DNA from: Sulfurimonas sp. endosymbiont of Alviniconcha boucheti | Lineage (GTDB): Bacteria; Campylobacterota; Campylobacteria; Campylobacterales; Sulfurimonadaceae | Direction: 5' to 3' | Assembly: GCA_021766785.1 (NCBI GenBank) | Contig: JAICBP010000083.1 | Location: forward strand, 349,016-411,782 | Length of the DNA: 62,767 bases | Shown here: piece after piece, positions 45,825 through 55,728 of the stretch | Numbering within the stretch: the first letter of the stretch is position 1 | How the letters are laid out: each line of letters starts with the position of its first letter | Translations under genes and position numbers: made by a program | The notes under the pieces: generated by a model | Databases searched by the model: none | What the model saw: the letters and a program-made list of their open reading frames with translations, nothing else | Told to the model about the DNA's origin: nothing

Positions 45825-46017
45825 ACTTACTCCTTTATAATATAAGGTTGTTTTTGCTTATTTTAAAATCATAAAGCTTTTCACTCTCAAATTATGCCAT
45901 TTTATACTTAAGTATATATTTATGCTTAAGGCTACATCTGACCTTTTGAGATAAAAGCATAATATTGATGAATTTTTAGGCAAATAATGCTACAAAATGT
46001 AACATCCTGAAAAAATT
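45825..46017 (-). promoter_or_regulatory. Upstream region of soxC with a 14-base palindrome
   Basis: TATACTTAAGTATA at 45903-45916 is a perfect palindrome, with a second CTTAAG at 45925-45930. Such a site about 80 bases before the soxC start could be an operator for sox control. A TATATT-like -10 lies close to the ribosome-binding site, but no -35 is evident. Confidence 0.4.
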
Positions 46018-46287
46018 CTATTTTTCTAAAATTCCTAGTATGAGATAATTATTGTTAGCTTTATCCTCATAAAATATTACATTATATGATTCATGTGGAA
46101 TTTCTTTAATATTTTCGTCATTGAAGAGTGGTGAGCATTTATACTTATGTGCTTTTGTTGGAATATTAATCAAGATGGTATCGAGATATAACTTGAATTT
46201 TTTTGTTGCTTCAAAATCTTCTAAAATGAATTTTTTTAGGATTTTTTTGAGCTGTGTTTCATAAGTTGGAGTGCAGAGTATTTGCAT
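46018..46287 (-). CDS. RelE/ParE-type toxin
   Basis: An 89-residue small basic protein with the RelE/ParE fold signatures YETQLKKILKKF and the C-terminal YNVIFYEDKANNNYLILGILEK. Family members cut mRNA on the ribosome or poison gyrase. Its ATG overlaps the antitoxin stop (TAATG), the classical toxin-second arrangement. Confidence 0.8.
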   Translation of the reverse strand: MQILCTPTYETQLKKILKKFILEDFEATKKFKLYLDTILINIPTKAHKYKCSPLFNDENIKEIPHESYNVIFYEDKANNNYLILGILEK

Positions 46288-46418
46288 TATTTTCTCTGCG
46301 TTTTAAGCCAGTCTGAAATCTCTTTCATACTGACAAAAAGTTGTTTTGCACTGCTACTACTTGCCTTATAGGCTTCTAAATCTTTCTGCATAGCCTTGAG
46401 AAACTTTTCTTGTTGCAT
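46287..46418 (-). CDS. Putative antitoxin (43 residues)
   Basis: MQQEKFLKAMQKDLEAYKAS followed by SSSAKQLFVSMKEISDWLKTQRK. It is short, charged and helical, with no obvious DNA-binding domain, which would make it a minimal antitoxin. The start at 46418 is one base after the stop of the DUF2231 gene, with an AAGAG inside the end of that gene; the frame going further upstream lies in DUF2231 and is not used. No promoter is visible. Confidence 0.7.
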   Translation of the reverse strand: MQQEKFLKAMQKDLEAYKASSSSAKQLFVSMKEISDWLKTQRK

Positions 46419-46419
46419 T

Positions 46420-47016
46420 TTACTCTTCTTCCTCAGTATCTGCTGGTTTTGGGTTACCAAGCACTTCATCTACTTCTTCACTAAGCGACATGATATTATC
46501 AATAGTATCTTGATATATCTCAACTTGTGTATCAGCATCATCTTCCTCATCAGCAGCACTATTGGCTTTGTTAAGTGCATTTAATATCTTCGCTGCTTTA
46601 AAAGGCATACCATGCTTATATACTATCTCTCCACCCTCTTTTCCTTGATGAAGAGTCGCTGCAGTAGCACCTAACAATAAGAGAACAGATAGGGCTTGAA
46701 GTGCAAAGCTATTTATTCTACATCCAATAACTTTAATAAGTGCGATAAGAGCCATAGCTATAGCAAGATAGAGACCTAAAGTTTTATGTTCTATTAGTGT
46801 TGCTTGTCCTGCTTGAGTGAGATGTTTATAGATCTCGGCTCCTGCTTGACTTCCTGTGTACCATACCACTCCAGTGGCAATAGCACTTATAATAAAAGCA
46901 AATGAAGAGATCTTTTTAAAAACCTCTGATTTAGTATATAGGTATATTCCGCCAAAAACTGAGGCAACAATTGGTAAAACCATAGCAAAATGTGCTGTAG
47001 CTGGGTGTATCATCAT
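46420..47016 (-). CDS. DUF2231 membrane protein
   Basis: A 198-residue protein with four hydrophobic helices (about 5-27, 34-52, 79-98, 104-122) and the family start MIHPATAHFAMVLPIVAS. The C-terminal 60 residues are very acidic (ADEEDDADTQ; KPADTEEEE). Some DUF2231 proteins carry haem; the conserved histidines His3 and His8 are present. Role unknown. Confidence 0.75.
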   Translation of the reverse strand: MMIHPATAHFAMVLPIVASVFGGIYLYTKSEVFKKISSFAFIISAIATGVVWYTGSQAGAEIYKHLTQAGQATLIEHKTLGLYLAIAMALIALIKVIGCRINSFALQALSVLLLLGATAATLHQGKEGGEIVYKHGMPFKAAKILNALNKANSAADEEDDADTQVEIYQDTIDNIMSLSEEVDEVLGNPKPADTEEEE

Positions 47017-47040
47017 AAAGAATCCTTTGTATTGTGTGTT

Positions 47041-48081
47041 TTATTTTTTATCTATTACATCTTTTGCAGACTTGAGTGCTGTTCCAAGTGCTTTGCATGC
47101 AACACCTAGGGCTTGAATACCCATGTGCTTTGCCTCTTTTGCTTTAGATGAGTTCATTGCAATATCTGCTTTTTTCATAGCTATTTTTGCTAGCGATGAA
47201 AATTTTGCTTTCATAACATCGGCTGTCTCTTTAGAAATCTGAATAAGTTCTTGAAGATCATATGCCATTGCTTTGTTAAGGTCAATAAGAATTTTTCTTA
47301 TTTCACTTGAACTCTCAGAAGCTTGCGTTGTTACAACTTGAGAGAAGAGTGCATCAGTCTGATTAAGATCTTCTATAATTATATCATAATCTTCTATAAG
47401 AATATGTTTTGCTTCGACTGGCATAAACTCAAGGCGTTTTTTAAACCTGTCAATAGAGTTTACAAGACCTCGTCGCATACCATGTAGTGTTGATTTTAAG
47501 ATTTTTTCTGCTCTATTTGGTGATGCTTCTGCAACATCAATAGCTGTTGTAAGTATAGTTGAGAGAATCTTACGGATACGAATTGTATTGAGTGAACCCT
47601 CTTTAATCACTTCAAAAGTAATCTCTTTAATGACTTCAGTATTGGATTCAACTATATTACTGCCTGTATCTTTCTCAAGAGCTGAAATGATGGCAGACTC
47701 TACCATTTCACTTAAGATATCATAGAGATCAATAGATTGGAGTTTCACTTGATGCAGTTTTACTAAAACATTTTCATTTTCAGTAAATTCATCTTCAAGT
47801 GCATTAAATATCTCATACTTTGTACTTTGAAGAGCCTCTGCGGCTCTCTCAAGTTCACGTTCTATAGCCTCTTTTTTGGCTAAAAGAGCTTGTACATCTG
47901 CTTGAAGCGTCACTGTCTCTAGCTCTATTATAGTAGTTGTTACTTGGCGAACTTCATTGAGAGAGAGTTTTTCTATATCAAGTTCACTCTCTTTGAGAAC
48001 GGCTGAAACACGCTTACCAATACTTCTGAATTTTTTCGAGTAGTTAGCTTGTAGGTTTTCATGTAGCTTAGTGTTGTTCAT
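47041..48081 (-). CDS. Uncharacterised all-helical 346-residue protein
   Basis: I do not recognise it with confidence (it may belong to a DUF found in Sulfurimonas/Sulfurovum). It is soluble, almost wholly helical, with heptad-like coiled-coil stretches (AKKEAIERELERAAEALQST; RAEKILKSTLHGMRRGLV) and a small alanine/lysine-rich C-terminus (SSKAKEAKHMGIQALGVACK) reminiscent of phasins. It lies nine bases after DUF493 and 24 bases before DUF2231. A phasin-like or membrane-associated scaffold role is only inference. Confidence 0.6.
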   Translation of the reverse strand: MNNTKLHENLQANYSKKFRSIGKRVSAVLKESELDIEKLSLNEVRQVTTTIIELETVTLQADVQALLAKKEAIERELERAAEALQSTKYEIFNALEDEFTENENVLVKLHQVKLQSIDLYDILSEMVESAIISALEKDTGSNIVESNTEVIKEITFEVIKEGSLNTIRIRKILSTILTTAIDVAEASPNRAEKILKSTLHGMRRGLVNSIDRFKKRLEFMPVEAKHILIEDYDIIIEDLNQTDALFSQVVTTQASESSSEIRKILIDLNKAMAYDLQELIQISKETADVMKAKFSSLAKIAMKKADIAMNSSKAKEAKHMGIQALGVACKALGTALKSAKDVIDKK

Positions 48082-48090
48082 CTTATCTCC

Positions 48091-48399
48091 TTAGAGTACC
48101 ATTTTTATATTTTGATGCCTTTTAAGTGCATCAAATAAAAAGGTTCGGTCATTTTCGTTATGTACAAGTATATCTAAATTCATACTCACATATTTGCCAG
48201 TTTTAGATTGATTTGAGTGTTCAAGTTTGTAGCCTGAAGTACTCTCTCTATCTTTGGCATTTGTTTTCTGTTCTCTCTCATCTATAACATCAGTAATAGC
48301 TTGTTTGAGAGCTTCCTCTTCAGTTGCTATTACTTTATAGCACCAGTTACAGGGATACTCTAAAACAATTTTTTGTTTACTATCGTTTATAATCTCCAC
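48091..48399 (-). CDS. DUF493 (YbeD-like) protein
   Basis: A 102-residue small ferredoxin-like alpha/beta protein, [23 protein letters not shown] at the N-terminus and the family's typical C-terminus [23 protein letters not shown]. The CNWC pair is notable. YbeD of E. coli has been tied to lipoate and stress; function here is open. It overlaps moaC by 20 bases. Confidence 0.75.
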   Translation of the reverse strand: MEIINDSKQKIVLEYPCNWCYKVIATEEEALKQAITDVIDEREQKTNAKDRESTSGYKLEHSNQSKTGKYVSMNLDILVHNENDRTFLFDALKRHQNIKMVL

Positions 48400-48850
48400 T
48401 TTTACCTCCTGACTTAGTTTCTAGCTGTATATTACGAATAATCATTCCCTTATCGATGGCTTTGACCATATCATAGATGGTAAGTAAGCCAATAGTAGTC
48501 CCTGTAAGAGCTTCCATCTCAACACCAGTCTGTCCTGTAAGTTTAGCTGTGACTATAAGTTTAAATCCAGGGAGTTCTGCTAACTCATTGACATCACAGT
48601 TAATACCACTAAGGTTAAGTGGATGACACATAGGAATAAGTTCACTAGTCTTTTTTGCTCCCATAATAGCAGCAATAACTGCAGTTTGTAGAACTGGTCC
48701 CTTTTTTGTCTTTTCACTTACTATTGCCTGAAAAGCTTCTTTACTCATCTCAATAATACCACTAGCAACAGCTACTCTAGTTGTACTATTTTTATCACTG
48801 ACATCAACCATCTTTGGTCTCTGATTTTCATCTAAGTGTGTTAGGTTCAT
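48380..48850 (-). CDS. moaC: Cyclic pyranopterin monophosphate synthase MoaC
   Basis: A 156-residue enzyme which with MoaA turns GTP into cyclic pyranopterin monophosphate, the first step to molybdopterin. Hallmarks [43 protein letters not shown] and KSGGKSGDY are all present. Part of the leuC-mobA-moaC run. Confidence 0.95.
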   Translation of the reverse strand: MNLTHLDENQRPKMVDVSDKNSTTRVAVASGIIEMSKEAFQAIVSEKTKKGPVLQTAVIAAIMGAKKTSELIPMCHPLNLSGINCDVNELAELPGFKLIVTAKLTGQTGVEMEALTGTTIGLLTIYDMVKAIDKGMIIRNIQLETKSGGKSGDYKR

Positions 48851-48878
48851 AAGTTTATCTTTTATTTTATTTTTATCA

Positions 48879-49463
48879 TTATAGCAAAGTGCTGTTAATA
48901 ATTCGTAGTGCTTTTTTGTATTCGTAAGGATGATTGAGGTTTAAAAACTTTTCTTTCTCTTTAAAATTTATAAATTGAGTCTTTGAGTTTTTGAGTAAAA
49001 GTCCTAGTTTGTGCTGTTTCTTCATAAGCATTTTTTGAAAATGTAAATGCAAAGATGGATGGTAAACGCCACAAAGAGGCTCTATTCCTTCTATAGTTTT
49101 AGCAACTGTTGCATCATCATTTTTTCTATCCATCTTTAATAATTTCTTTATAATCTCTTCATCAACAAAGGGAGAGTCAACACTTAAGGCAAAAAAACTC
49201 TCTCCAAGAGACTCAAACGCCGAGATAAAACCTAAAGTGGGAGCATAGGTATTAGAGATTTTACTATCTTCTATAAACTCTGCATTAAAAGGAAATTTAC
49301 TTTTGTCTTTACAGGAGATATAAATATGAGAAAATATTTTAGAGAGTCTAACATATTGAAATTCAGCAAGAGTTTCAAAGCCACCAAAGGGAAGCAGTGA
49401 CTTATCTGTACCCATTCGGGAACTTCTTCCACCAGCAAAGAGCACACATGGCGTTTGAAGCAT
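48879..49463 (-). CDS. mobA: Molybdenum cofactor guanylyltransferase MobA
   Basis: A 194-residue nucleotidyltransferase that joins GMP to molybdopterin. [21 protein letters not shown] is the GTP-binding signature and SVDSPFV the metal site. The start at 49463 ([12 protein letters not shown]) lies one base after the leuC stop; the longer frame runs back into leuC. SoxC-type enzymes use unmodified Moco, so MobA must serve another DMSO-reductase-family enzyme elsewhere in the genome. Confidence 0.9.
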   Translation of the reverse strand: MLQTPCVLFAGGRSSRMGTDKSLLPFGGFETLAEFQYVRLSKIFSHIYISCKDKSKFPFNAEFIEDSKISNTYAPTLGFISAFESLGESFFALSVDSPFVDEEIIKKLLKMDRKNDDATVAKTIEGIEPLCGVYHPSLHLHFQKMLMKKQHKLGLLLKNSKTQFINFKEKEKFLNLNHPYEYKKALRIINSTLL

Positions 49464-49464
49464 A

Positions 49465-50724
49465 CTATCTTGGATCTGTAATGTAACCAGTAATAGCCGA
49501 GATCGCAGCAACTGCAGAGTTAGCAAGATAGACTTCAGATGTACGACTTCCCATGCGACCTACAAAATTGCGATTTGTAGTACTTATAGCTTTTTCTCCA
49601 TCACCTAAGATACCCATATAACCACCTAAACAAGCACCACATGTAGGGTTAGAAACAACACCGCCCGCATCAATGATAATATCCATATAGCCAAGTCTAT
49701 AAGCCTCTTTAAGAATTTTTTGAGTCCCTGGAGTAACGATAAGGCGTACATCTTCATGTACTTTTTTGCCTTTTAGTATCTCAGCCGCAGTTTTAAGATC
49801 GCTTAGACGTCCATTTGTACATGAACCAATGAATGCTTGGTCTATTTTGATTTTATCTGCTACTGCTTGAGATATAGAGTGTCCATTTGATGGTAAAAAT
49901 GGATATGCGATTACTGGTTCTAATGCAGTTACATCTATATCTAACTTCATACAGTATGTAGCGTCTTCATCTGAGTAATGGATTCTAGGTTCACGAGCAA
50001 GATTTTTATCTGCTAAAAACTCTTTTGTAATATCATCGTAAGCTACTATTCCAGACTTTGCACCCGCTTCAATAGCCATGTTACACATAGAAAATCTATC
50101 ATCCATAGTAAGGTGTTTAATTGTAGAACCTGTAAACTCTAAAGTTCTATAAAGTGCACCATCAACGCCGATCATACGGATAATTTCCAAGATAATATCT
50201 TTTCCTGTAGTATGTTTATTAGGTTTTCCACTAAGATTTACCTTAATAGACTCAGGTACTTTAAACCAGTTCTCACCACTTATCATCGCAAATGCAAGGT
50301 CAGTGGATCCCATACCTGTTGAGAATGCTCCAAGAGCACCATGTGTACATGTATGTGAGTCTGCACCGATGATAACATCACCTGGGACGACAAGCCCTTT
50401 TTCAGGGAGGAGTGCATGCTCAATCCCCATATCTTTTTCATCAAAAAAGTTTTTCATTTTATGCTTTTTTGCGAAATCACGTGATATTCTCGCTTGGTTT
50501 GCCGATGCTATATCTTTTGCAGGAATAAAGTGATCAAGAACAATAGAAAATCCATCAGGATTAGCAAGTTTAGTAGCTCCACTTAGGTTAAACGCCGAGA
50601 TAGAGATAGGTGTAGTAATATCATTACCGATAACCATGTCAATGTTACTACGGATGATTTCTCCAGCGAAAACATCGTGACCTACATGTTGTGAGAATAT
50701 TTTTTCAGTTATTGTTTGAGCCAT
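49465..50724 (-). CDS. leuC: 3-isopropylmalate dehydratase large subunit (LeuC)
   Basis: A 419-residue aconitase-fold [4Fe-4S] enzyme of leucine biosynthesis. GADSHTCTHGALGAFSTGMGSTD, IGSCTNGR and NPTCGACLGGYMG supply the cluster cysteines. The length fits the bacterial-archaeal LeuC type that works with a separate small subunit; leuD is not adjacent. Starts a run of seven or more genes ending in the toxin-antitoxin pair. Confidence 0.93.
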   Translation of the reverse strand: MAQTITEKIFSQHVGHDVFAGEIIRSNIDMVIGNDITTPISISAFNLSGATKLANPDGFSIVLDHFIPAKDIASANQARISRDFAKKHKMKNFFDEKDMGIEHALLPEKGLVVPGDVIIGADSHTCTHGALGAFSTGMGSTDLAFAMISGENWFKVPESIKVNLSGKPNKHTTGKDIILEIIRMIGVDGALYRTLEFTGSTIKHLTMDDRFSMCNMAIEAGAKSGIVAYDDITKEFLADKNLAREPRIHYSDEDATYCMKLDIDVTALEPVIAYPFLPSNGHSISQAVADKIKIDQAFIGSCTNGRLSDLKTAAEILKGKKVHEDVRLIVTPGTQKILKEAYRLGYMDIIIDAGGVVSNPTCGACLGGYMGILGDGEKAISTTNRNFVGRMGSRTSEVYLANSAVAAISAITGYITDPR

Positions 50725-50775
50725 AATGTATGAACCTCTTAAGTGTTTTATGAGTAGGATTATAGCATAAGAGAA

Positions 50776-51276
50776 TTAATTGTATTTGAGTGCTTTTTTT
50801 GTAAACTCAGCAGAGCAGAAAAATATCGCTATGAAGATAGGGTTTAATTTGACATTTTCTTTTGCAATAGTATCAAATATCTTAAAACTAAAACCACTAC
50901 CATCATTTTTATTTTGTGGTGTTACTACAAACTCTACAGGAGAGAGAGCACAAATAGCATTCATAATATTTTTTTTCATTTTTGTATTTTCTATAGTAAG
51001 TATGTTAAAATCAGGATCTTCAGAATTTCTATGCATAGCTAAAATCTTTTCGATAAGATCCACTTTATCTTTAAAAATAACCTTGTTCCATTTTATTATA
51101 GTGTTGTTTGATGCAACTTGCTTCACTCCAAGTGTAAGAGCATTTGGCTTGTTAGCCTTGATTGCTTCTATAAGTGCTAGTAAGTAATTTATTCCACCAA
51201 CATTTTCTGCCGCTTTTTTCATGAAGAGATGGATAAACTCTTTTGTCTCTTTATTCTGTTTGTTAAAATTACACAT
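50776..51276 (-). CDS. Uncharacterised 166-residue protein
   Basis: I recognise no family. It is soluble and lysine-rich (MCNFNKQNKETKEFIHLFMK; FVVTPQNKNDGSGFSFKIFD) with no membrane span or signal. ATG at 51276 is chosen because GGAG lies nine bases ahead; the longer frame would use a TTG inside that site. It is transcribed from the palindromic promoter at 51296-51332 and lies 51 bases ahead of leuC, so may lead the leuC run. Confidence 0.6.
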   Translation of the reverse strand: MCNFNKQNKETKEFIHLFMKKAAENVGGINYLLALIEAIKANKPNALTLGVKQVASNNTIIKWNKVIFKDKVDLIEKILAMHRNSEDPDFNILTIENTKMKKNIMNAICALSPVEFVVTPQNKNDGSGFSFKIFDTIAKENVKLNPIFIAIFFCSAEFTKKALKYN

Positions 51277-51295
51277 ATATGGTAACTCCTTTGTC

Positions 51296-51332
51296 AATAA
51301 TGTAATTATAACATTATTTAAGAGCTACCCAA
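51296..51332 (-). promoter_or_regulatory. Promoter with a palindromic operator
   Basis: On the minus strand TATAAT (51310-51305) follows TTGGGT (51332-51327) after 16 bases. AATAATGT at 51296-51303 and ACATTATT at 51311-51318 form an 8-7-8 palindrome straddling the -10. The shape recalls Fur/PerR boxes, so iron- or peroxide-linked repression is possible. Confidence 0.5.
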
Positions 51333-51437
51333 TTGAGTAACTTTTCAATTCTTAAAGTAAATTGGCAGTCAGTTTTATTTAAGCTAATCATAATAACAAA
51401 GCTATTATTATGTTGTTAGATGAAAAGAGGACAAAAA

Positions 51438-51473
51438 ATGTCTTATTTCAATAAGAGTGATAATTATTCTTAA
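51438..51473 (+). CDS. Short upstream ORF before nifS (11 residues)
   Basis: MSYFNKSDNYS, with GAGG eight bases before the ATG, ending 13 bases before the nifS start and just ahead of its AAGGAAG. It may be a leader peptide that couples translation to nifS or the remnant of a gene. It is small enough that chance cannot be excluded. Confidence 0.35.
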   Translation: MSYFNKSDNYS

Positions 51474-51486
51474 AAAAGGAAGTTAG

Positions 51487-52695
<1,209 letters not shown>

Positions 52696-52727
52696 TAAAT
52701 AAAAGAAATAAATATAAGGAAAATATT

Positions 52728-53708
52728 ATGGCAAAAGCAGATATATTAGGCGATTCACTTTGGGATGCATACTCTGATAAAGTAACAACACTTATGAATA
52801 ATCCTCTTCATCAAGGAGAGCTTTTTCAAGGTGAAGTAGAGAAACGTGGGCACACACTTATAGTAGCAGATTTTGGTGCTGAGTCTTGTGGGGATGCGGT
52901 GCGTTTGTACTGGGAGATTGACCCTGAGACAGATAAGATTATAGACTCTAAGTTTAAATCTTTTGGATGTGGTACAGCTATCGCATCTTCTGATGTTATG
53001 ACTGAGCTTTGTATTGGTAAAACAGTACAAGAAGCTGTAAAAATTACAAATATTGATGTTGAATTGGCACTACGTGATACTCCTGATGTTCCAGCTGTCC
53101 CACCTCAAAAAATGCACTGTTCTGTGATGGCTTATGATGTTATCAAAAAAGCCGCTGCTCTTTATATGGGTGTTGAGGTAGAGAGCTTTGAAGAGGAGAT
53201 CATTGTATGTGAGTGTGCTCGTGTAAGTCTTGGAACACTTCAAGAAGTTATTAAACTCAATGATCTTAAAACTATTGAAGAGATCACAGATTATACAAAA
53301 GCTGGAGGTTTTTGTAAGTCATGTATTAAACCTGGTGGACATGAGGCTCGTGAGTACTACTTAGTTGATATTTTAGCTGATACACGTAGAGAGATGGATG
53401 AAGAGAAGATGAAAGCTGCTGCAGATGCACAGGCCGCTGGTGGTAGTAATTTTGAAGAGATGACTTTAGTGCAACAGATTAAAGCTGTTGATGCTATTAT
53501 CGATGAAAATGTACGTCAGTTCTTAATCATGGATGGTGGTGATATGGAGATTATTGATATTAAAAAATCTGATGAGTATATCGATATTTATATTCGCTAT
53601 CTTGGTGCTTGTAGCTCATGCTCTACTAGTGCAACTGGTACACTCTATGCGATTGAGTCCACTTTAAAAGAGAAACTCTCTTCTAATATCCGTGTTTTAC
53701 CTATCTAA
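52728..53708 (+). CDS. nifU: Fe-S cluster scaffold NifU
   Basis: A 326-residue three-part scaffold: N-terminal IscU-like domain (cysteines in AESCGDAVRLYWEID, KSFGCGTAIASSDVM and MHCSVMAYD), a central [2Fe-2S] domain (CECARVSLGTL and GGFCKSCIKPGG) and a C-terminal Nfu domain with YLGACSSCSTS. Works with NifS 32 bases upstream. Confidence 0.95.
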   Translation: MAKADILGDSLWDAYSDKVTTLMNNPLHQGELFQGEVEKRGHTLIVADFGAESCGDAVRLYWEIDPETDKIIDSKFKSFGCGTAIASSDVMTELCIGKTVQEAVKITNIDVELALRDTPDVPAVPPQKMHCSVMAYDVIKKAAALYMGVEVESFEEEIIVCECARVSLGTLQEVIKLNDLKTIEEITDYTKAGGFCKSCIKPGGHEAREYYLVDILADTRREMDEEKMKAAADAQAAGGSNFEEMTLVQQIKAVDAIIDENVRQFLIMDGGDMEIIDIKKSDEYIDIYIRYLGACSSCSTSATGTLYAIESTLKEKLSSNIRVLPI

Positions 53709-53758
53709 TGTTTTTATATTACTTGACACTTTTAGGGGTGTCATAGTACAATATCTTT

Positions 53759-54352
53759 ATGAATGAAGAACTCTATGCAAAAATTATTGATGCTCTTGTT
53801 GATGATGGCTATATTCTCTTAGAAGAAGCACTCCCCCAAGAGCTACTAAGCAGACTCACTCATTATGCTACTACAAGCACAAACTACAAAAGTGCAGGTA
53901 TCTCAAATGCACAAAACTTTCATATAGATACTACTAAACGCCGTGATAAAACAGAGTGGATAGATGAAGATGGTTCATTATTCAGTCAATATCTCAGCTT
54001 TTGTGAAGGACTTCGTGTCTCTCTTAACCGTTCTTTGTATCTTGGATTGACCTACTATGAGGCACACTTTGCTCGGTATGAGAAAGGTGATTTTTATGAG
54101 AAACATTTAGATGCTTTTTTTGGGAGTAAAAATCGTGTAGTTACAACAGTACTCTATCTTAATGAAGCATGGCAAGAAGATAATGGTGGTGAGTTATTAC
54201 TCTATGAAGAAGATACAAAAGTCATAGAGAGAGTAGTGCCAAAGGCAGGAACATTAGTTGTTTTTTTAAGTGATAAGTTTCCTCATGAAGTCCTTCCAGC
54301 AAAAGTTAGACGCCACTCAATAGCTGGGTGGTTTCGCGTCGATAGAAGATAA
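53759..54352 (+). CDS. 2-oxoglutarate/Fe(II)-dependent oxygenase, prolyl-4-hydroxylase-like
   Basis: A 197-residue single-domain oxygenase with the HxD iron site in EKHLDAFF, the distal histidine in KFPHEVLP and the 2-oxoglutarate arginine in RRHSIAGWFR. Such proteins (SM-20/EGL-9-like) hydroxylate prolyl residues, for example in EF-Tu of Pseudomonas. The substrate here is unknown. Confidence 0.8.
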   Translation: MNEELYAKIIDALVDDGYILLEEALPQELLSRLTHYATTSTNYKSAGISNAQNFHIDTTKRRDKTEWIDEDGSLFSQYLSFCEGLRVSLNRSLYLGLTYYEAHFARYEKGDFYEKHLDAFFGSKNRVVTTVLYLNEAWQEDNGGELLLYEEDTKVIERVVPKAGTLVVFLSDKFPHEVLPAKVRRHSIAGWFRVDRR

Positions 54353-54414
54353 AAAAGTCTATGCTACAAAAGAAAATAGTTGTACCCTAAGTAAATAGTC
54401 TGTATAATATCTCT

Positions 54415-55695
54415 ATGAAAAATTTCGATAAACAACATCTGCTCCACCCCTATGCTCCTTCTGTTCCCGCAAGTGATATGCAATTTGTAAAGTCTGCTGT
54501 TGGCGTTTACTTAGAGCTTGAAGATGGTGAGAGAGTAATTGATGGAATGAGCTCTTGGTGGTCTGCTATTCATGGTTATAATGTCGCTGAGTTAAATGCA
54601 GCTGCTAAGAGACAACTCTCAAAGATGAGTCATGTAATGTTTGGGGGGCTTACACATGAACCAGCGATCAAACTTGCGCAAACACTTCTTAGTATTACAG
54701 ATGAGAGCTTAGTACATATCTTCTTTAGTGATAGTGGCAGTGTGAGTGTTGAGGTAGCTCTTAAGATGGCGTTTGAATATTATAGTTCGCAAAATATTCC
54801 AAATAAAACAAAAATATTGGCGTTTAGAAATGGCTATCATGGTGATACTTTTGGAGCGATGAGTGTTTGTGATCCAGTGACTGGAATGCATACGGCGTTT
54901 GAGGGAATTTTGCATAAAAATATCTTTGCAGATGCTCCTGTTTGTATGTTTACTGATAAGTGGGATGAGAAGTATATAGAGGACTTTAAGAGAAAATTAC
55001 AAGCAAATCATAGTGAGATTGCTGCCGTTATTTTAGAGCCAGTTGTCCAAGGTGCTGGGGGTATGAACATCTATTCACCTGAGTTTGTTCGGCGTGTAGC
55101 TGAATTATGTAGAGAGTATGAGGTACTTTTTATTCTCGATGAGATAGCAACAGGTTTTGGACGAACAGGAAAACTTTTTGCTTATGAGTATGCAGGGATT
55201 GCGCCAGATATCCTCTGTGTAGGAAAAGCTCTCACTGGTGGTTATATCTCTCTTGCTGCAACACTTACGAGTAAAAAAGTGATGCAAGGAGTAGAAGCTA
55301 ATCATAATATACTTATGCATGGACCAACTTTTATGGCAAATCCTCTTGCATGTGCTGTGGCAAATGCAAGCTTAGAACTTCTACTAGCTTCACCATGGCA
55401 AGAGAGAGTAAATAAAATAGAGAGACAACTAGAGTATGAACTGAGCCGATGCCAAGAGCTAGAGATAGTCAAAGAGGTAAGGGTGCTTGGTGCTATAGGT
55501 GTGGTAGAACTCTATAAAGATGTTGATTTAGTTTGGATGACACCTGAGTTTATCAAACGTGGCGTTTGGGTGCGGCCATTTTTACGATTAGTCTATATTA
55601 TGCCACCATTTGTGATAAAAGAGAGTGAGCTTACACATCTCACTAACGCTATTTATGAAGTTATAGAAGCTTTTGCAACCTCTCTTGAGGTGTAA
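54415..55695 (+). CDS. bioA: Adenosylmethionine-8-amino-7-oxononanoate aminotransferase BioA
   Basis: A 426-residue PLP aminotransferase of biotin synthesis. MSSWWSAIHGYN is the BioA-specific piece; IFFSDSGSVSVEVALKMA, YHGDTFGAMSVCDP and DEIATGFGRTG follow, with the PLP lysine in CVGKALTGGYISLAATL. bioB, bioD and bioF are not adjacent. The region carries five copies of the YGGCGTTTR word. Confidence 0.93.
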   Translation: MKNFDKQHLLHPYAPSVPASDMQFVKSAVGVYLELEDGERVIDGMSSWWSAIHGYNVAELNAAAKRQLSKMSHVMFGGLTHEPAIKLAQTLLSITDESLVHIFFSDSGSVSVEVALKMAFEYYSSQNIPNKTKILAFRNGYHGDTFGAMSVCDPVTGMHTAFEGILHKNIFADAPVCMFTDKWDEKYIEDFKRKLQANHSEIAAVILEPVVQGAGGMNIYSPEFVRRVAELCREYEVLFILDEIATGFGRTGKLFAYEYAGIAPDILCVGKALTGGYISLAATLTSKKVMQGVEANHNILMHGPTFMANPLACAVANASLELLLASPWQERVNKIERQLEYELSRCQELEIVKEVRVLGAIGVVELYKDVDLVWMTPEFIKRGVWVRPFLRLVYIMPPFVIKESELTHLTNAIYEVIEAFATSLEV

Positions 55696-55728
55696 CAAAA
55701 AAAATTTAGATATTTAAGGGGAGCAATT

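Noticed and set aside
46419-46469. Longer antitoxin start upstream of 46418
   Set aside because: The extension runs inside the DUF2231 coding region, and the ATG at 46418 has a fitting AAGAG site.
49464-49526. Longer mobA start inside leuC
   Set aside because: The extra residues do not fit the MobA N-terminus; [11 protein letters not shown] begins just after the ATG at 49463.
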